DNA of 13,311 nucleotides from an uncultured Lachnospiraceae bacterium (GCA_902797015.1 CADBRG010000269.1:1-13311); one strand, 5' to 3'; shown: positions 1-6,077, numbered from the stretch's first letter. Notes: generated by a model not told the origin, from the letters alone. Numbers and translations: made by a program.

Positions 1-407
1 ACATCCGCGACAGTGCCTGCCTCTGTGGCTGTGCCTGCATTATTTTCTGATGCTGCACTGCCGATCTCTGCGACTTCATTTCCGGTCGCCCCGCCGGCTG
101 CCAGATCTCCATACTGCGACGCCTCGCTGCCGGAAAGGAAATTTCCGAGCGGGCTCACTACGGTATTGCTGACCAGAACAACTGCCACGATGCAGGCTGC
201 TGCCGCACCAATGCTGCCCCATACATACCGCCGGCGCGGTTTTTTCATGCCGGCAGGGCTGGCCGTATGCTCAGCGTCATTCGTGCCTGCAGACTCCGCC
301 TCCAGGATCCGCTTTTTCATCTCCTCCGCCGACAGGCTCTCGGGTGCCTCAAGACCGTCCGCATCAAATCTACTTTTAAGAAAATCAAAATCATTTTTCT
401 TTTCCAT
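1..407 (-). CDS. Anti-sigma-like single-pass membrane protein (partial, N-terminal part)
   Basis: This frame stays open from the left edge up to an ATG at 407, giving 135 visible residues; the C-terminal part is outside the window. The start at 407 is chosen over an in-frame ATG at 413 because the GGAGG at 415-419 sits 7 bases before the first and only 1 base before the second. The protein begins with a charged cytoplasmic stretch (residues 1-60, with APESLSAEEMKKRI near 21-34), then a basic KKPRRR at 55-60, then one hydrophobic segment at about 62-85, then an outside part rich in Ala, Gly, Ser and Thr. That is an N-in, C-out single-span layout. It lies 23 bases after the stop of an ECF sigma factor gene, the classic place for the factor's anti-sigma. 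The sigma-binding role is inferred from position and topology; no zinc-binding anti-sigma motif is visible. The missing part could be a sensor or beta-propeller domain. Confidence 0.7.
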   Translation of the reverse strand, partial: MEKKNDFDFLKSRFDADGLEAPESLSAEEMKKRILEAESAGTNDAEHTASPAGMKKPRRRYVWGSIGAAAACIVAVVLVSNTVVSPLGNFLSGSEASQYGDLAAGGATGNEVAEIGSAASENNAGTATEAGTVAD

Positions 408-430
408 GGTCATACCTCCACAACACGTTC

Positions 431-958
431 CTATTGCTCCAGAAACGCCCGCATCTTGCTAAGACTTCTCGCCTGCTTCGAGCGGACCGTCCCCGGCCGG
501 CTTCCCGTCATCTGCGCGATCTCTTTACTGGAAAATCCGGCGACCAATGACAACAGCACGATCTCTTTTTCATCTGCTGCCAGCCGCTCAAGCGCCTGCA
601 TCAAATCGACACGAAGCGCGACCATGTCCGCAGGATCTGCGGTCGCATTTTCTGCCGTTATAAAATCAAGCGTCGCCTCATTTCTCCGCTCCATCTGCTT
701 TGCGATCAGCTTTGCGCAAACCCCTGACAGGATCCGAAAGATCCATGCCGGAAATGCTGTTTCATCCCGCAGCTGACTAAGCTGTCTGTAACCAGACAGC
801 ACACACTCTGCCACCGCATCCTCCGCGTCCTGACGATTGCCCAGTTTGTAAAAGGCATAGCGAAACAGGCGGTCTTTGTATTGTTCATATATCCGGCAAA
901 ATGCATCCGGGTCGCCGGCCTTTGCCTTTTGGATTATCGATTTTTCACTCATCGCCAT
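431..958 (-). CDS. ECF-type RNA polymerase sigma factor
   Basis: A 175-residue sigma-70 family protein of the extracytoplasmic function class, which would direct RNA polymerase to a small stress or envelope regulon. Region 2 covers about residues 17-90 (FCRIYEQYKDRLFRYAF, then DAEDAVAECVL, then FPAWIFRILSG). Region 4 covers about 120-172, with a helix-turn-helix at FSSKEIAQMTGSRPGTVRSK. Regions 1 and 3 are absent, as usual for this class. The frame extends upstream to an ATG at 1000, but the start at 958 (MAMSEKS) is preferred because AGAGG stands 7 bases before it; an ATG at 952 with GGAG 7 bases upstream is nearly as good. A possible ECF-type promoter at 1008-1034 would place the transcript start close to 1000, which also argues against the long form. 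The next gene starts 23 bases after the stop and looks like its membrane anti-sigma partner. Which subgroup it belongs to cannot be told from this sequence. Confidence 0.9.
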   Translation of the reverse strand: MAMSEKSIIQKAKAGDPDAFCRIYEQYKDRLFRYAFYKLGNRQDAEDAVAECVLSGYRQLSQLRDETAFPAWIFRILSGVCAKLIAKQMERRNEATLDFITAENATADPADMVALRVDLMQALERLAADEKEIVLLSLVAGFSSKEIAQMTGSRPGTVRSKQARSLSKMRAFLEQ

Positions 959-1007
959 ACTCCATCCTCTACATCGGAATTCCTGATTGAAAGCTTTCAT
1001 ATGTCAG

Positions 1008-1034
1008 GTAGAAATAATTAAGAAAAGTGTTGCA
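1008..1034 (-). promoter_or_regulatory. Possible ECF-type (autoregulatory) promoter of the sigma gene
   Basis: On the minus strand TGCAAC (1029-1034) is followed 15 bases later by TTCTAC (1008-1013). An AAC-type -35 box is typical of ECF-dependent promoters, and no good sigma-A promoter is visible here. The predicted start would lie about 42 bases ahead of the sigma start at 958. Autoregulation is inference. Confidence 0.3.
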
Positions 1035-1071
1035 TGGAAAATCGTTTTTTACAAATTAGTTTCCTAATACA

Positions 1072-1130
1072 AAAATACTCCCTGCACAAACTTCAGGCAA
1101 GTCATTTGCCATTTGTGCAGGGAGTATTTT
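1072..1130 (-). terminator. Long hairpin terminator of the helical repeat protein gene
   Basis: A perfect 19-bp inverted repeat (1072-1090 with 1112-1130) encloses a 21-base loop, and that loop holds a second 5-bp stem (1096-1100 with 1106-1110, GGCAA/TTGCC). It lies 46 bases after the stop of the gene at 1177-1455. Because both outer arms are bordered by A/T runs it can stop transcription coming from the right and also shield the sigma promoter on the left. Confidence 0.8.
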
Positions 1131-1176
1131 CGAATTACAATTTGGAAGTGAATCGTGCCAGGTCTGTTCGTGCGAA

Positions 1177-1455
1177 TCAATCCTCGTCTTTTCCGAACAG
1201 TTTGTCTTTCAGTGCACCTGCTTTTTCCTTGATCTTATCATCGATATCTGTTTTATCGAGTGCGCCTTCCAGCTTTTCTTTCAGGCCATCTGCTTTTTCT
1301 TTGAGTTTTTCATCAACATCTGTTTTGTCCAGTGCAGCCTGTGCCTTCTCTTTCAACTGACCAGCCTTTTCCATGAGCTTATCATCGATGTCGGTATTTT
1401 CCAGCATCTCTTTACCTTTGTTTTCCAGTTCGTCGAATTTTTCTTTAATACTCAT
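1177..1455 (-). CDS. Small charged helical repeat protein, function unknown
   Basis: A 92-residue protein made almost only of Lys, Glu, Asp, Leu, Ala and Gly. It holds three tandem 24-residue units at residues 21-44, 45-68 and 69-92, each beginning T-D-(I/V)-D-(D/E)-K and containing a K-E-K-A-(G/D)-x-L-K-(E/D)-K core, preceded by a half-unit at 3-20. The spacing of Leu, Ala and Ile suggests long amphipathic helices, similar in style to LEA-like or CsbD-like stress proteins, but I cannot assign a family. There is no signal peptide or membrane span and no cysteine or tryptophan. The frame could be opened upstream through the tRNA gene, but the true start is the ATG at 1455 with AAAGGGGA about 7 bases before it. 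It lies 27 bases after the 3' end of tRNA-Val and has no promoter of its own that I can see, so it is probably read from the tRNA promoter or from the aquaporin gene. Confidence 0.8.
   Translation of the reverse strand: MSIKEKFDELENKGKEMLENTDIDDKLMEKAGQLKEKAQAALDKTDVDEKLKEKADGLKEKLEGALDKTDIDDKIKEKAGALKDKLFGKDED
1180..1395 (-). repeat. Three tandem 72-bp coding repeats
   Basis: The gene for the small helical protein contains three in-frame 72-bp units (1324-1395, 1252-1323, 1180-1251), each coding for 24 residues starting TD(I/V)D. The units are similar but not identical at DNA level, for example the boundary codons for LDKTD recur. This points to growth by internal duplication. Confidence 0.75.
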
Positions 1456-1482
1456 GTTGGTTCCCCTTTCTAAATCAAAAAA

Positions 1483-1555
1483 TGGAAGGTACAGGGCTCG
1501 AACCTGCGACCTCTCACACGTCAAGCGAGTGCTCTCCCAGCTGAGCTAACCTTCC
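1483..1555 (-). tRNA. tRNA-Val (anticodon GAC)
   Basis: The minus strand folds into a full 73-base cloverleaf: acceptor GGAAGGT with ACCTTCC, D arm GCTC/GAGC, anticodon stem CTCGC/GTGAG with loop TTGACGT, five-base variable loop AGGTC, T arm GCAGG/CCTGT with loop TTCGAGC, and discriminator A. Loop positions 34-36 read GAC, which decodes the valine codons GUC and GUU. Base 37 is G. The 3' CCA is not encoded; six T bases follow the discriminator directly, so CCA must be added after transcription. An extended sigma-A promoter lies just upstream. Confidence 0.95.
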
Positions 1556-1564
1556 ATGTAAAAT

Positions 1565-1593
1565 ATCATAGCAGATTTTCGCTCAGAGGGAAA
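1565..1593 (-). promoter_or_regulatory. Sigma-A promoter of tRNA-Val
   Basis: On the minus strand TTTCCC (1588-1593) and TATGAT (1565-1570) are 17 bases apart, and the -10 box is extended by TGC. The start would fall about 3 bases before the mature tRNA 5' end. It lies in the 52-bp gap after the aquaporin stop. Confidence 0.65.
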
Positions 1594-1607
1594 GCAGAAA
1601 TCGATTC

Positions 1608-2303
1608 TTATTCGTCCTTACCGCGCAATCCTTTGTATACCAGTGCGGCGATCGCTGCGCCGACGAGCGGGCCTACAATGAATACCCAAAGCGCATGCGC
1701 CGGGTCTGCATTTCCGCTGATCGCTGCTGCGACTGCCGGTCCGATCGAACGCGCCGGGTTAACAGATGTGCCTGTCAGGCCGATGCCAAGGATGTGTACA
1801 AAGGTCAGGGTCAGACCGATGATCAGTCCGCCGAATGAACCATGTTTAAACTTGCTGTCTGTTACGCCAAGAATGGTCATTACAAAGATGAATGTCAGGA
1901 TGATCTCGACCAGTAAACCTGCGCCAAAGCTGCCGTTTACACCGGCAAGGCCATTTGCACCAAAACCGCCTGTCATATCTGTCACGCCACCGGATGTGAA
2001 GATGGCTGCCAGAATCCCTGCGCCGGCAAAACCGCCGAGAACCTGTGCGATCACGTATCCACAGAAATCTTTCTTTTCCATTCCGCCGGAGATCAATACA
2101 CCCAGTGATACTGCCGGATTGATATGGCATCCGGAAATATTTCCGACACAGTATGCCATCGCCACAATGGAAAGACCAAATGCCAGCGCCGTCAGAATAT
2201 AGCCTCCCCCAAGCTCTGCATCACAGCCTACCAGCATCGCGGTACCACAGCCCATCGTTACCAGCACAAGCGTCCCGATAAACTCAGCAACATATTTTCT
2301 CAT
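1608..2303 (-). CDS. Aquaporin (MIP family, water-type filter)
   Basis: A 231-residue membrane channel of the major intrinsic protein family, the usual length. Both hallmark loops are present: HINPAVSLG with NPA at 62-64 and SVNPARSIGPA with NPA at 182-184. The residues that line the narrow filter can be placed by comparison with E. coli AqpZ: Phe42, His170, Thr179 and Arg185. The wide glycerol-type filter of GlpF has Gly and Phe instead, so water is the better prediction than glycerol. Six hydrophobic segments are visible, beginning with MRKYVAEFIGTLVLV. A GGGAGG box stands 6 bases before the ATG, and an excellent sigma-A promoter lies at 2370-2398. The gene is divergent from a 3-hydroxyacyl-CoA dehydrogenase and is followed after 52 bases by tRNA-Val with no terminator between. 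A role in osmotic adaptation is the family expectation. The subfamily call rests on reading four residues and was not tested by alignment. Confidence 0.93.
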   Translation of the reverse strand: MRKYVAEFIGTLVLVTMGCGTAMLVGCDAELGGGYILTALAFGLSIVAMAYCVGNISGCHINPAVSLGVLISGGMEKKDFCGYVIAQVLGGFAGAGILAAIFTSGGVTDMTGGFGANGLAGVNGSFGAGLLVEIILTFIFVMTILGVTDSKFKHGSFGGLIIGLTLTFVHILGIGLTGTSVNPARSIGPAVAAAISGNADPAHALWVFIVGPLVGAAIAALVYKGLRGKDE

Positions 2304-2369
2304 AACTATCCTCCCTTTCCTAAAACAAAGTTTTTAAGTTCCTTGTGGTACAGGGTATGTCATAACCTC

Positions 2370-2398
2370 ATTATAATCCTGAAGCATGCTTTTTTCAA
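2370..2398 (-). promoter_or_regulatory. Sigma-A promoter of the aquaporin gene
   Basis: On the minus strand TTGAAA (2393-2398) and a perfect TATAAT (2370-2375) are separated by 17 bases. The expected start near 2363 gives a leader of about 60 bases. This is the strongest promoter match in the window. Confidence 0.8.
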
Positions 2399-2415
2399 TC
2401 TTCTGCTTTCATAAT

Positions 2416-2427
2416 GCAACGCGTTGC
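2416..2427. promoter_or_regulatory. Candidate operator: perfect 12-bp palindrome
   Basis: GCAACGCGTTGC reads the same on both strands. It lies 17 bp upstream of the aquaporin -35 box and about 70 bp upstream of the dehydrogenase -35 box, in the divergent control region. A regulator for it cannot be named; the centre is GC, not the CG of LacI or CcpA sites. Confidence 0.4.
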
Positions 2428-2495
2428 CCTCCAATAGTTTCTACAACTCACAGTTTTCTATTTTATTTTCATATAAAACTATCAGTTGTTATGTA

Positions 2496-2524
2496 TTGTC
2501 AAAAAAAACATGCTACTTTATACC
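2496..2524 (+). promoter_or_regulatory. Sigma-A promoter of the 3-hydroxyacyl-CoA dehydrogenase gene
   Basis: TTGTCA (2496-2501) and TATACC (2519-2524) are 17 bases apart, with a run of A in the spacer. The leader is about 30 bases and ends in AAAGGAG (2547-2553), 9 bases before the ATG. Confidence 0.6.
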
Positions 2525-2562
2525 TAGAGTAACAGTATTTCAATCGAAAGGAGAACATACTT

Positions 2563-3540
2563 ATGAGCGTGAATTTCCACAAAATTGTAATTGTAGGCGG
2601 CGGCGTACTTGGTACCCAGATTGGTCTGATGTGCGCATACACAGGTCATGATGTGACATTTTGGCTTCGCTCAGAGGGATCTATCGGCAGAACACAGCCG
2701 AAGATCGACCAGTATAGCAGTATGATGCTTGCAGATCTGGAAAATGCGAAAAAACTCATCGGTAATCCTATGGGCTCCTTCTTATATCCGCGCGGTCTCA
2801 TCCGTTCCTGGGACGGCATTTCAGAAGAGGCGATCGACACTCTTGCAGAGCAGGCGAAGAAAAACTTTGCAACCCTTGTTCATCTGGAACTGGATCTTGC
2901 GAAAGCACTCGAAGATGCTGACATCGTCATTGAAGCCATGGCAGAAAATCCGCAGGCAAAGATTGAGATGTATGAGAAAATGAAGGATCTCATCCCTGTA
3001 AAAACGATTTTGTGCACGAACTCTTCCACCCTGCTTCCGAGCACATTTGCTGAGCATACCGGCAGACCGGAACGTTACTGTGCCCTGCATTTTGCAAACA
3101 CCATCTGGAAAAACAACACCGCTGAGGTTATGGGCCATCCGGGTACACATGCCGCAGTTTATGATCAGGTCGTTGCTTTTGCAGACGAGATCAATATGGT
3201 TCCGCTGCAGCTCCACAAAGAGCAGCCGGGCTACATCTTAAACTCCATGCTTGTTCCGTTCCTGAATGCAGCACAGGGACTTCTGGCAAATGAAGTGGCG
3301 GATCCGGCCACCATCGATCTGACCTGGCAGCTTGCGACCGGCGCACCTGCAGGCCCGTTTAAGATCTTAGACATCGTCGGACTCGAAACCGCTTACAATA
3401 TTGTCCGGATGAAACCCGATGCCAATGAAGAGGGTTCCACAACCTTTAAAATCTGCCAGATCTTAAAAGAAAAAATCGACAAGGGCGAGACCGGAATCAC
3501 TGCCGGCAAGGGCTTCTACGATTATTCTTTAAACAATTAA
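2563..3540 (+). CDS. 3-hydroxyacyl-CoA dehydrogenase-like protein (divergent)
   Basis: A 325-residue NAD-dependent dehydrogenase of the 3-hydroxyacyl-CoA family, which oxidises the 3-hydroxy group of acyl-CoA esters or runs the reverse step in butyrate-type fermentation. The N-terminal Rossmann fold has the dinucleotide motif GGGVLG (12-17) after IVIV, and DIVIEAMAENPQAK at 120-133. Catalytic residues can be matched to the human enzyme: His176 and Glu188 keep the 12-residue spacing of the dyad, Ser154/155 lies in NSS, and Asn227 lies in PGYILNSMLVPFL. The C-terminal end GKGFYDYS is typical. Two things are unusual: the usual HFFNP is HFANT here, and the stretch between residues 30 and 120 is several tens of residues longer than in 282-residue clostridial enzymes. 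No thiolase or crotonase gene is nearby, so the substrate is uncertain. Strong ribosome site and biased codons suggest high expression. Confidence 0.8.
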   Translation: MSVNFHKIVIVGGGVLGTQIGLMCAYTGHDVTFWLRSEGSIGRTQPKIDQYSSMMLADLENAKKLIGNPMGSFLYPRGLIRSWDGISEEAIDTLAEQAKKNFATLVHLELDLAKALEDADIVIEAMAENPQAKIEMYEKMKDLIPVKTILCTNSSTLLPSTFAEHTGRPERYCALHFANTIWKNNTAEVMGHPGTHAAVYDQVVAFADEINMVPLQLHKEQPGYILNSMLVPFLNAAQGLLANEVADPATIDLTWQLATGAPAGPFKILDIVGLETAYNIVRMKPDANEEGSTTFKICQILKEKIDKGETGITAGKGFYDYSLNN

Positions 3541-3543
3541 TTT

Positions 3544-3575
3544 AAAAACGACTGGCCATTTGGTCAGTCGTTTTT
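3544..3575. terminator. Bidirectional hairpin terminator between convergent genes
   Basis: AAAAACGACTGGCC (3544-3557) pairs with GGTCAGTCGTTTTT (3562-3575) around an ATTT loop, 14 bp with one G-T pair. A and T runs on both sides let it serve the dehydrogenase gene (plus) and upp (minus, stop at 3608). The arm AAAAACGACTG recurs in a second hairpin at 10448. Confidence 0.85.
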
Positions 3576-3607
3576 CATTCTTTTATACAATCATCTCCCC
3601 GCGATCA

Positions 3608-4252
3608 TTACTTCGTTCCGAAGATACGGTCGCCTGCATCACCCAGACCCGGGAGAATATATGCATTCTCATTCAGCTCGCGGTCAAGATGTCCGACATA
3701 GATCTGGATATCCGGGTGCGTCGTTGCCAGCTTCTCCAGTCCTTCCGGCGCAGCGATGATGCACATAAACTTAATGCGTTTACCGCCCTTTTCCTTGATC
3801 AGATCGATTGCGTCCACAGCCGAGCCGCCTGTCGCAAGCATCGGATCCACGACGATGATGGTCCGTTCGTCGATCGCCTCCGGCAGCTTGCAGTAATATG
3901 CATGCGGAATATGCGTCTCAGGGTCACGGTACATACCCACGTGTCCGATCTTTGCAGACGGGATCAGGCTCAGGATACCGTCCGTCATCCCAAGACCTGC
4001 ACGAAGGATCGGAACAACCGCTTGCTTTCTTTCGCTGATCTCCGGCGAAAGCGTCTCTTCCATTGGCGTTTCTATAGTCTTATCCGCCACCTGCAGGTCC
4101 CGCAGCGCTTCATATCCCATCAGTCTTGCGATCTCGGAAACAATCTCCCGAAACTCTGCCGTCTTTGTCTCTTTTTCACGCAGCTTTGTGATCTTATGCT
4201 GGATCAGCGGATGATCCATGATAAAAATGTTTTCATTTGCGGTAAAATCCAT
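3608..4252 (-). CDS. upp: Uracil phosphoribosyltransferase
   Basis: A 214-residue cytoplasmic salvage enzyme that joins uracil and phosphoribosyl pyrophosphate to form UMP. It matches the family from end to end: DHPLIQHKITKLR near the N-terminus (13-25), LRAGLGM at 83-89, the phosphoribosyl pyrophosphate loop VVDPMLATGGS at 134-144, and the uracil-binding C-terminal segment LPGLGDAGDRIFGT at 200-213. The start at 4252 has GGGAGG 9 bases upstream. Some homologues start closer to DHPLIQHK, and a second Met at residue 12 exists but lacks a ribosome site. The gene follows the uracil permease with a 31-base gap, so uptake and first metabolic step are made together. Nothing is odd in the active site. 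Confidence 0.97.
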   Translation of the reverse strand: MDFTANENIFIMDHPLIQHKITKLREKETKTAEFREIVSEIARLMGYEALRDLQVADKTIETPMEETLSPEISERKQAVVPILRAGLGMTDGILSLIPSAKIGHVGMYRDPETHIPHAYYCKLPEAIDERTIIVVDPMLATGGSAVDAIDLIKEKGGKRIKFMCIIAAPEGLEKLATTHPDIQIYVGHLDRELNENAYILPGLGDAGDRIFGTK

Positions 4253-4283
4253 CTCTTTTATCCTCCCTGTTTTCTATTTCGAT

Positions 4284-5642
4284 TCAATCCTCAGCCGGAC
4301 GATCCTTATCCGAAATATGTTCACTTTCAAACCGATATTCATTACCGGGTAAAATCGCATTCAGTAAAACGCCCGCGATCGAGGCAACTGCCAAGGCAGT
4401 CAATGTTACCGTCATGTGTCCGACATGGAACGTAATTCCGTCCGTAAGGCCCAGACCACAAACCATGATCACCGCAGCGATGATCAGATTACGGGATTTT
4501 GTAAGGTCTACCTTGTTTTCCACCAGATTCCGGATACCGATCGCGGAAATCATTCCATACATGATAAAACTGATTCCGCCGATGAGCGCCGTCGGCATCG
4601 TTCCGATGAATGCTGCCATCTTCGGGATGAATCCAAGGACCACTGCATAAAATGCTGCTATCCGTACTACGCGCGGATCAAATACTTTACTCAACTCCAG
4701 AACACTTGTATTTTCCCCATATGTCGTATTCGCCGGTCCACCAAAAAAGCCAGATACCGCTGTCGCAAGACCATCACCCAAAAGTGTCTTGTTCAGCCCG
4801 GGATCTTCAAGAAAATTCCGTTCGGTCGTTGCTGAAATCGCGGAAATGTCACCGACATGCTCCATCATAGACGCAATCGCGATCGGCGCCATTACAATGA
4901 TCGCCGTCAGGTCAAATTTTGCAAACTGAAACGGCGGTAATCCGAACGCCGGTGCACTTTTGATCGTTTCAAATGCCAGGAGTGCCGAACCATCCGCATT
5001 CGTCATCCCCAGATGATTCATCACGACCGCTGCGAAGTAAGCAATGAGCACACCCATCAGGATCGGAATGATCTTAAACAATCCCTTACCCCAGATATTA
5101 AAAATAATGACCGCCGCGACCGCGATCAGCGCAAGCGGCCAGCACTGTGACGCGTTTGAGATCGCCGAAGGCGCCAGGCCCAGTCCGATGCAGATGATGA
5201 TCGGGCCTGTCACGATTGGTGGCAAAAAGCGCATAACCTTATGCACGCCAACCGCGCGGATGACCAGTGCCAACACCAGATACAGAAGACCTGCGATCAT
5301 GACACCGCCACATGCATACGGCAGTTTTTCGCCATAAGTCATCGCTGCGAATTCTCCGGTCTCCAGATTCGCGACCGTCGCAAATCCACCAAGAAACGCA
5401 AAAGAAGACCCTAAAAAAGCAGGGACCTTAAATCTGGAACATAAATGAAATACCAGCGTTCCAACCCCTGCAAAAAATAATGTCACCTGTACTGAAAGAC
5501 CTTCGCCGTGAAAATAATTGTTGACCAGGATCGGCACCAGGATCGTAGCGCCAAACATGGCAAACAAATGCTGCAATCCGAGGATTGCCATTTTGTGGAT
5601 GCCCAGTTTCCGGGCATCATAAATCGGTTCGTTTGGATTCAT
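4284..5642 (-). CDS. uraA: Uracil permease (NCS2 family)
   Basis: A 452-residue nucleobase:proton symporter of the NCS2 family, which brings uracil across the membrane. Recognisable parts are GLQHLFAMFGATILVPIL near the N-terminus (TM1), the SMMEHVGDISAI helix with a Glu at about 261, and GGPANTTYGENTSVL with a Glu at about 310; both acidic residues correspond to those that bind uracil in E. coli UraA. About 12-14 hydrophobic segments follow the family layout. The frame can begin at a GTG at 5645, but the ATG at 5642 is chosen because GGAG stands 7 bases before it. Just upstream, ATG-TGA at 5643-5648 forms a minimal start-stop pair that overlaps this start region. upp follows after 31 bases. 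A leader with competing stems lies ahead of the gene. The bacterial Gram-positive name pyrP is also used for this function. Confidence 0.93.
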   Translation of the reverse strand: MNPNEPIYDARKLGIHKMAILGLQHLFAMFGATILVPILVNNYFHGEGLSVQVTLFFAGVGTLVFHLCSRFKVPAFLGSSFAFLGGFATVANLETGEFAAMTYGEKLPYACGGVMIAGLLYLVLALVIRAVGVHKVMRFLPPIVTGPIIICIGLGLAPSAISNASQCWPLALIAVAAVIIFNIWGKGLFKIIPILMGVLIAYFAAVVMNHLGMTNADGSALLAFETIKSAPAFGLPPFQFAKFDLTAIIVMAPIAIASMMEHVGDISAISATTERNFLEDPGLNKTLLGDGLATAVSGFFGGPANTTYGENTSVLELSKVFDPRVVRIAAFYAVVLGFIPKMAAFIGTMPTALIGGISFIMYGMISAIGIRNLVENKVDLTKSRNLIIAAVIMVCGLGLTDGITFHVGHMTVTLTALAVASIAGVLLNAILPGNEYRFESEHISDKDRPAED

Positions 5643-5645
5643 CAC

Positions 5646-5704
5646 ATCGCTCCGTCCCCTCTCCTGGAAGCAGGGGATCTATTTTCCCTAAAAATCTCGT
5701 TATA
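5646..5704 (-). promoter_or_regulatory. Leader of the uracil permease-upp operon, with possible promoter
   Basis: On the minus strand a TATAAC box (5699-5704) could be the -10 of a promoter, though no good -35 is visible. The leader then reads AGGG, later TCCCCT, then CCAGGAGAGGGGA just ahead of the ribosome site. TCCCCT can pair with either the AGGG before it or the AGGGGA after it. The second stem has a purine-rich loop that resembles, with one extra base, the loop bound by PyrR. Regulation by pyrimidine level is therefore possible but unproven. Confidence 0.35.
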
Positions 5705-5737
5705 TCTTATCACAAAGATATTCTTTTGGCTACTGCA

Positions 5738-6049
5738 TCATAAACCGATGATATATTCTGCCAGCGTTTCCCTTAAATCCTGCGGCAATATATTCTGCCA
5801 ACCGGAGGCTTCGATCATCGCCTTCTTCCGGGGCCGTGTCAGCTGCTTGATCGCAAATTCTCTTCGCATCGCCTCTTCTTTCGTCCCGGAAATCTCCAGA
5901 TAAACGATACCGACCGGCGGATGGCTCTTCGTATACTTTCCGCCTTTTCCCGAAGCATGTGCCTCGTAGCGATTCTTCATATCATTTGTCCAGCCCGTAT
6001 AAAACGAACCATCCCGACAACGCAATATATATGTAAAATTATAATTCAT
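5738..6049 (-). CDS. GIY-YIG domain protein (YhbQ-like)
   Basis: A 103-residue protein of the small stand-alone GIY-YIG nuclease family. The domain fills about residues 4-80: FTYILRC with YIL at 7-9, FYTGW with YTG at 17-19, Arg27, His31, KYT at 38-40, and Glu64 in MRREFAIKQLTRPRK. These include the Tyr, Arg and Glu expected for metal-dependent cleavage. A tail of some 20 residues (81-103) follows the domain. AGAAGG 9 bases before the ATG supports the start. The gene sits 28 bases after the alanyl-tRNA editing gene and is the last of a three-gene run. Such proteins occur in many bacteria and their cellular role is not settled; DNA repair or RNA processing have been proposed. The context with two tRNA-related genes is suggestive but does not prove an RNA substrate. 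Confidence 0.88.
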   Translation of the reverse strand: MNYNFTYILRCRDGSFYTGWTNDMKNRYEAHASGKGGKYTKSHPPVGIVYLEISGTKEEAMRREFAIKQLTRPRKKAMIEASGWQNILPQDLRETLAEYIIGL

Positions 6050-6077
6050 TTCCTTAAGCCTTCTTATAATGGAATGC

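Noticed and set aside
1034..1360. Plus-strand frame rich in Ser and Phe
   Set aside because: It crosses the long hairpin and is the reverse of the Lys/Glu/Leu repeats, which explains its SFS-type repeats.
1177..1395. CRISPR-like array
   Set aside because: The 72-bp units are in-frame protein repeats without spacers; no array with constant repeats and variable spacers exists anywhere in the window.
2415..2428. CcpA-type catabolite site at the palindrome
   Set aside because: The TG...C frame is similar, but the centre is GC instead of CG and the R/Y positions do not fit, so the site is reported only as an unnamed operator.
3560..4435. Plus-strand open frame of 291 codons
   Set aside because: It is antisense to upp, whose family motifs are unmistakable, and runs through the terminator. 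The predicted protein is rich in Arg, His and Cys with no motif.
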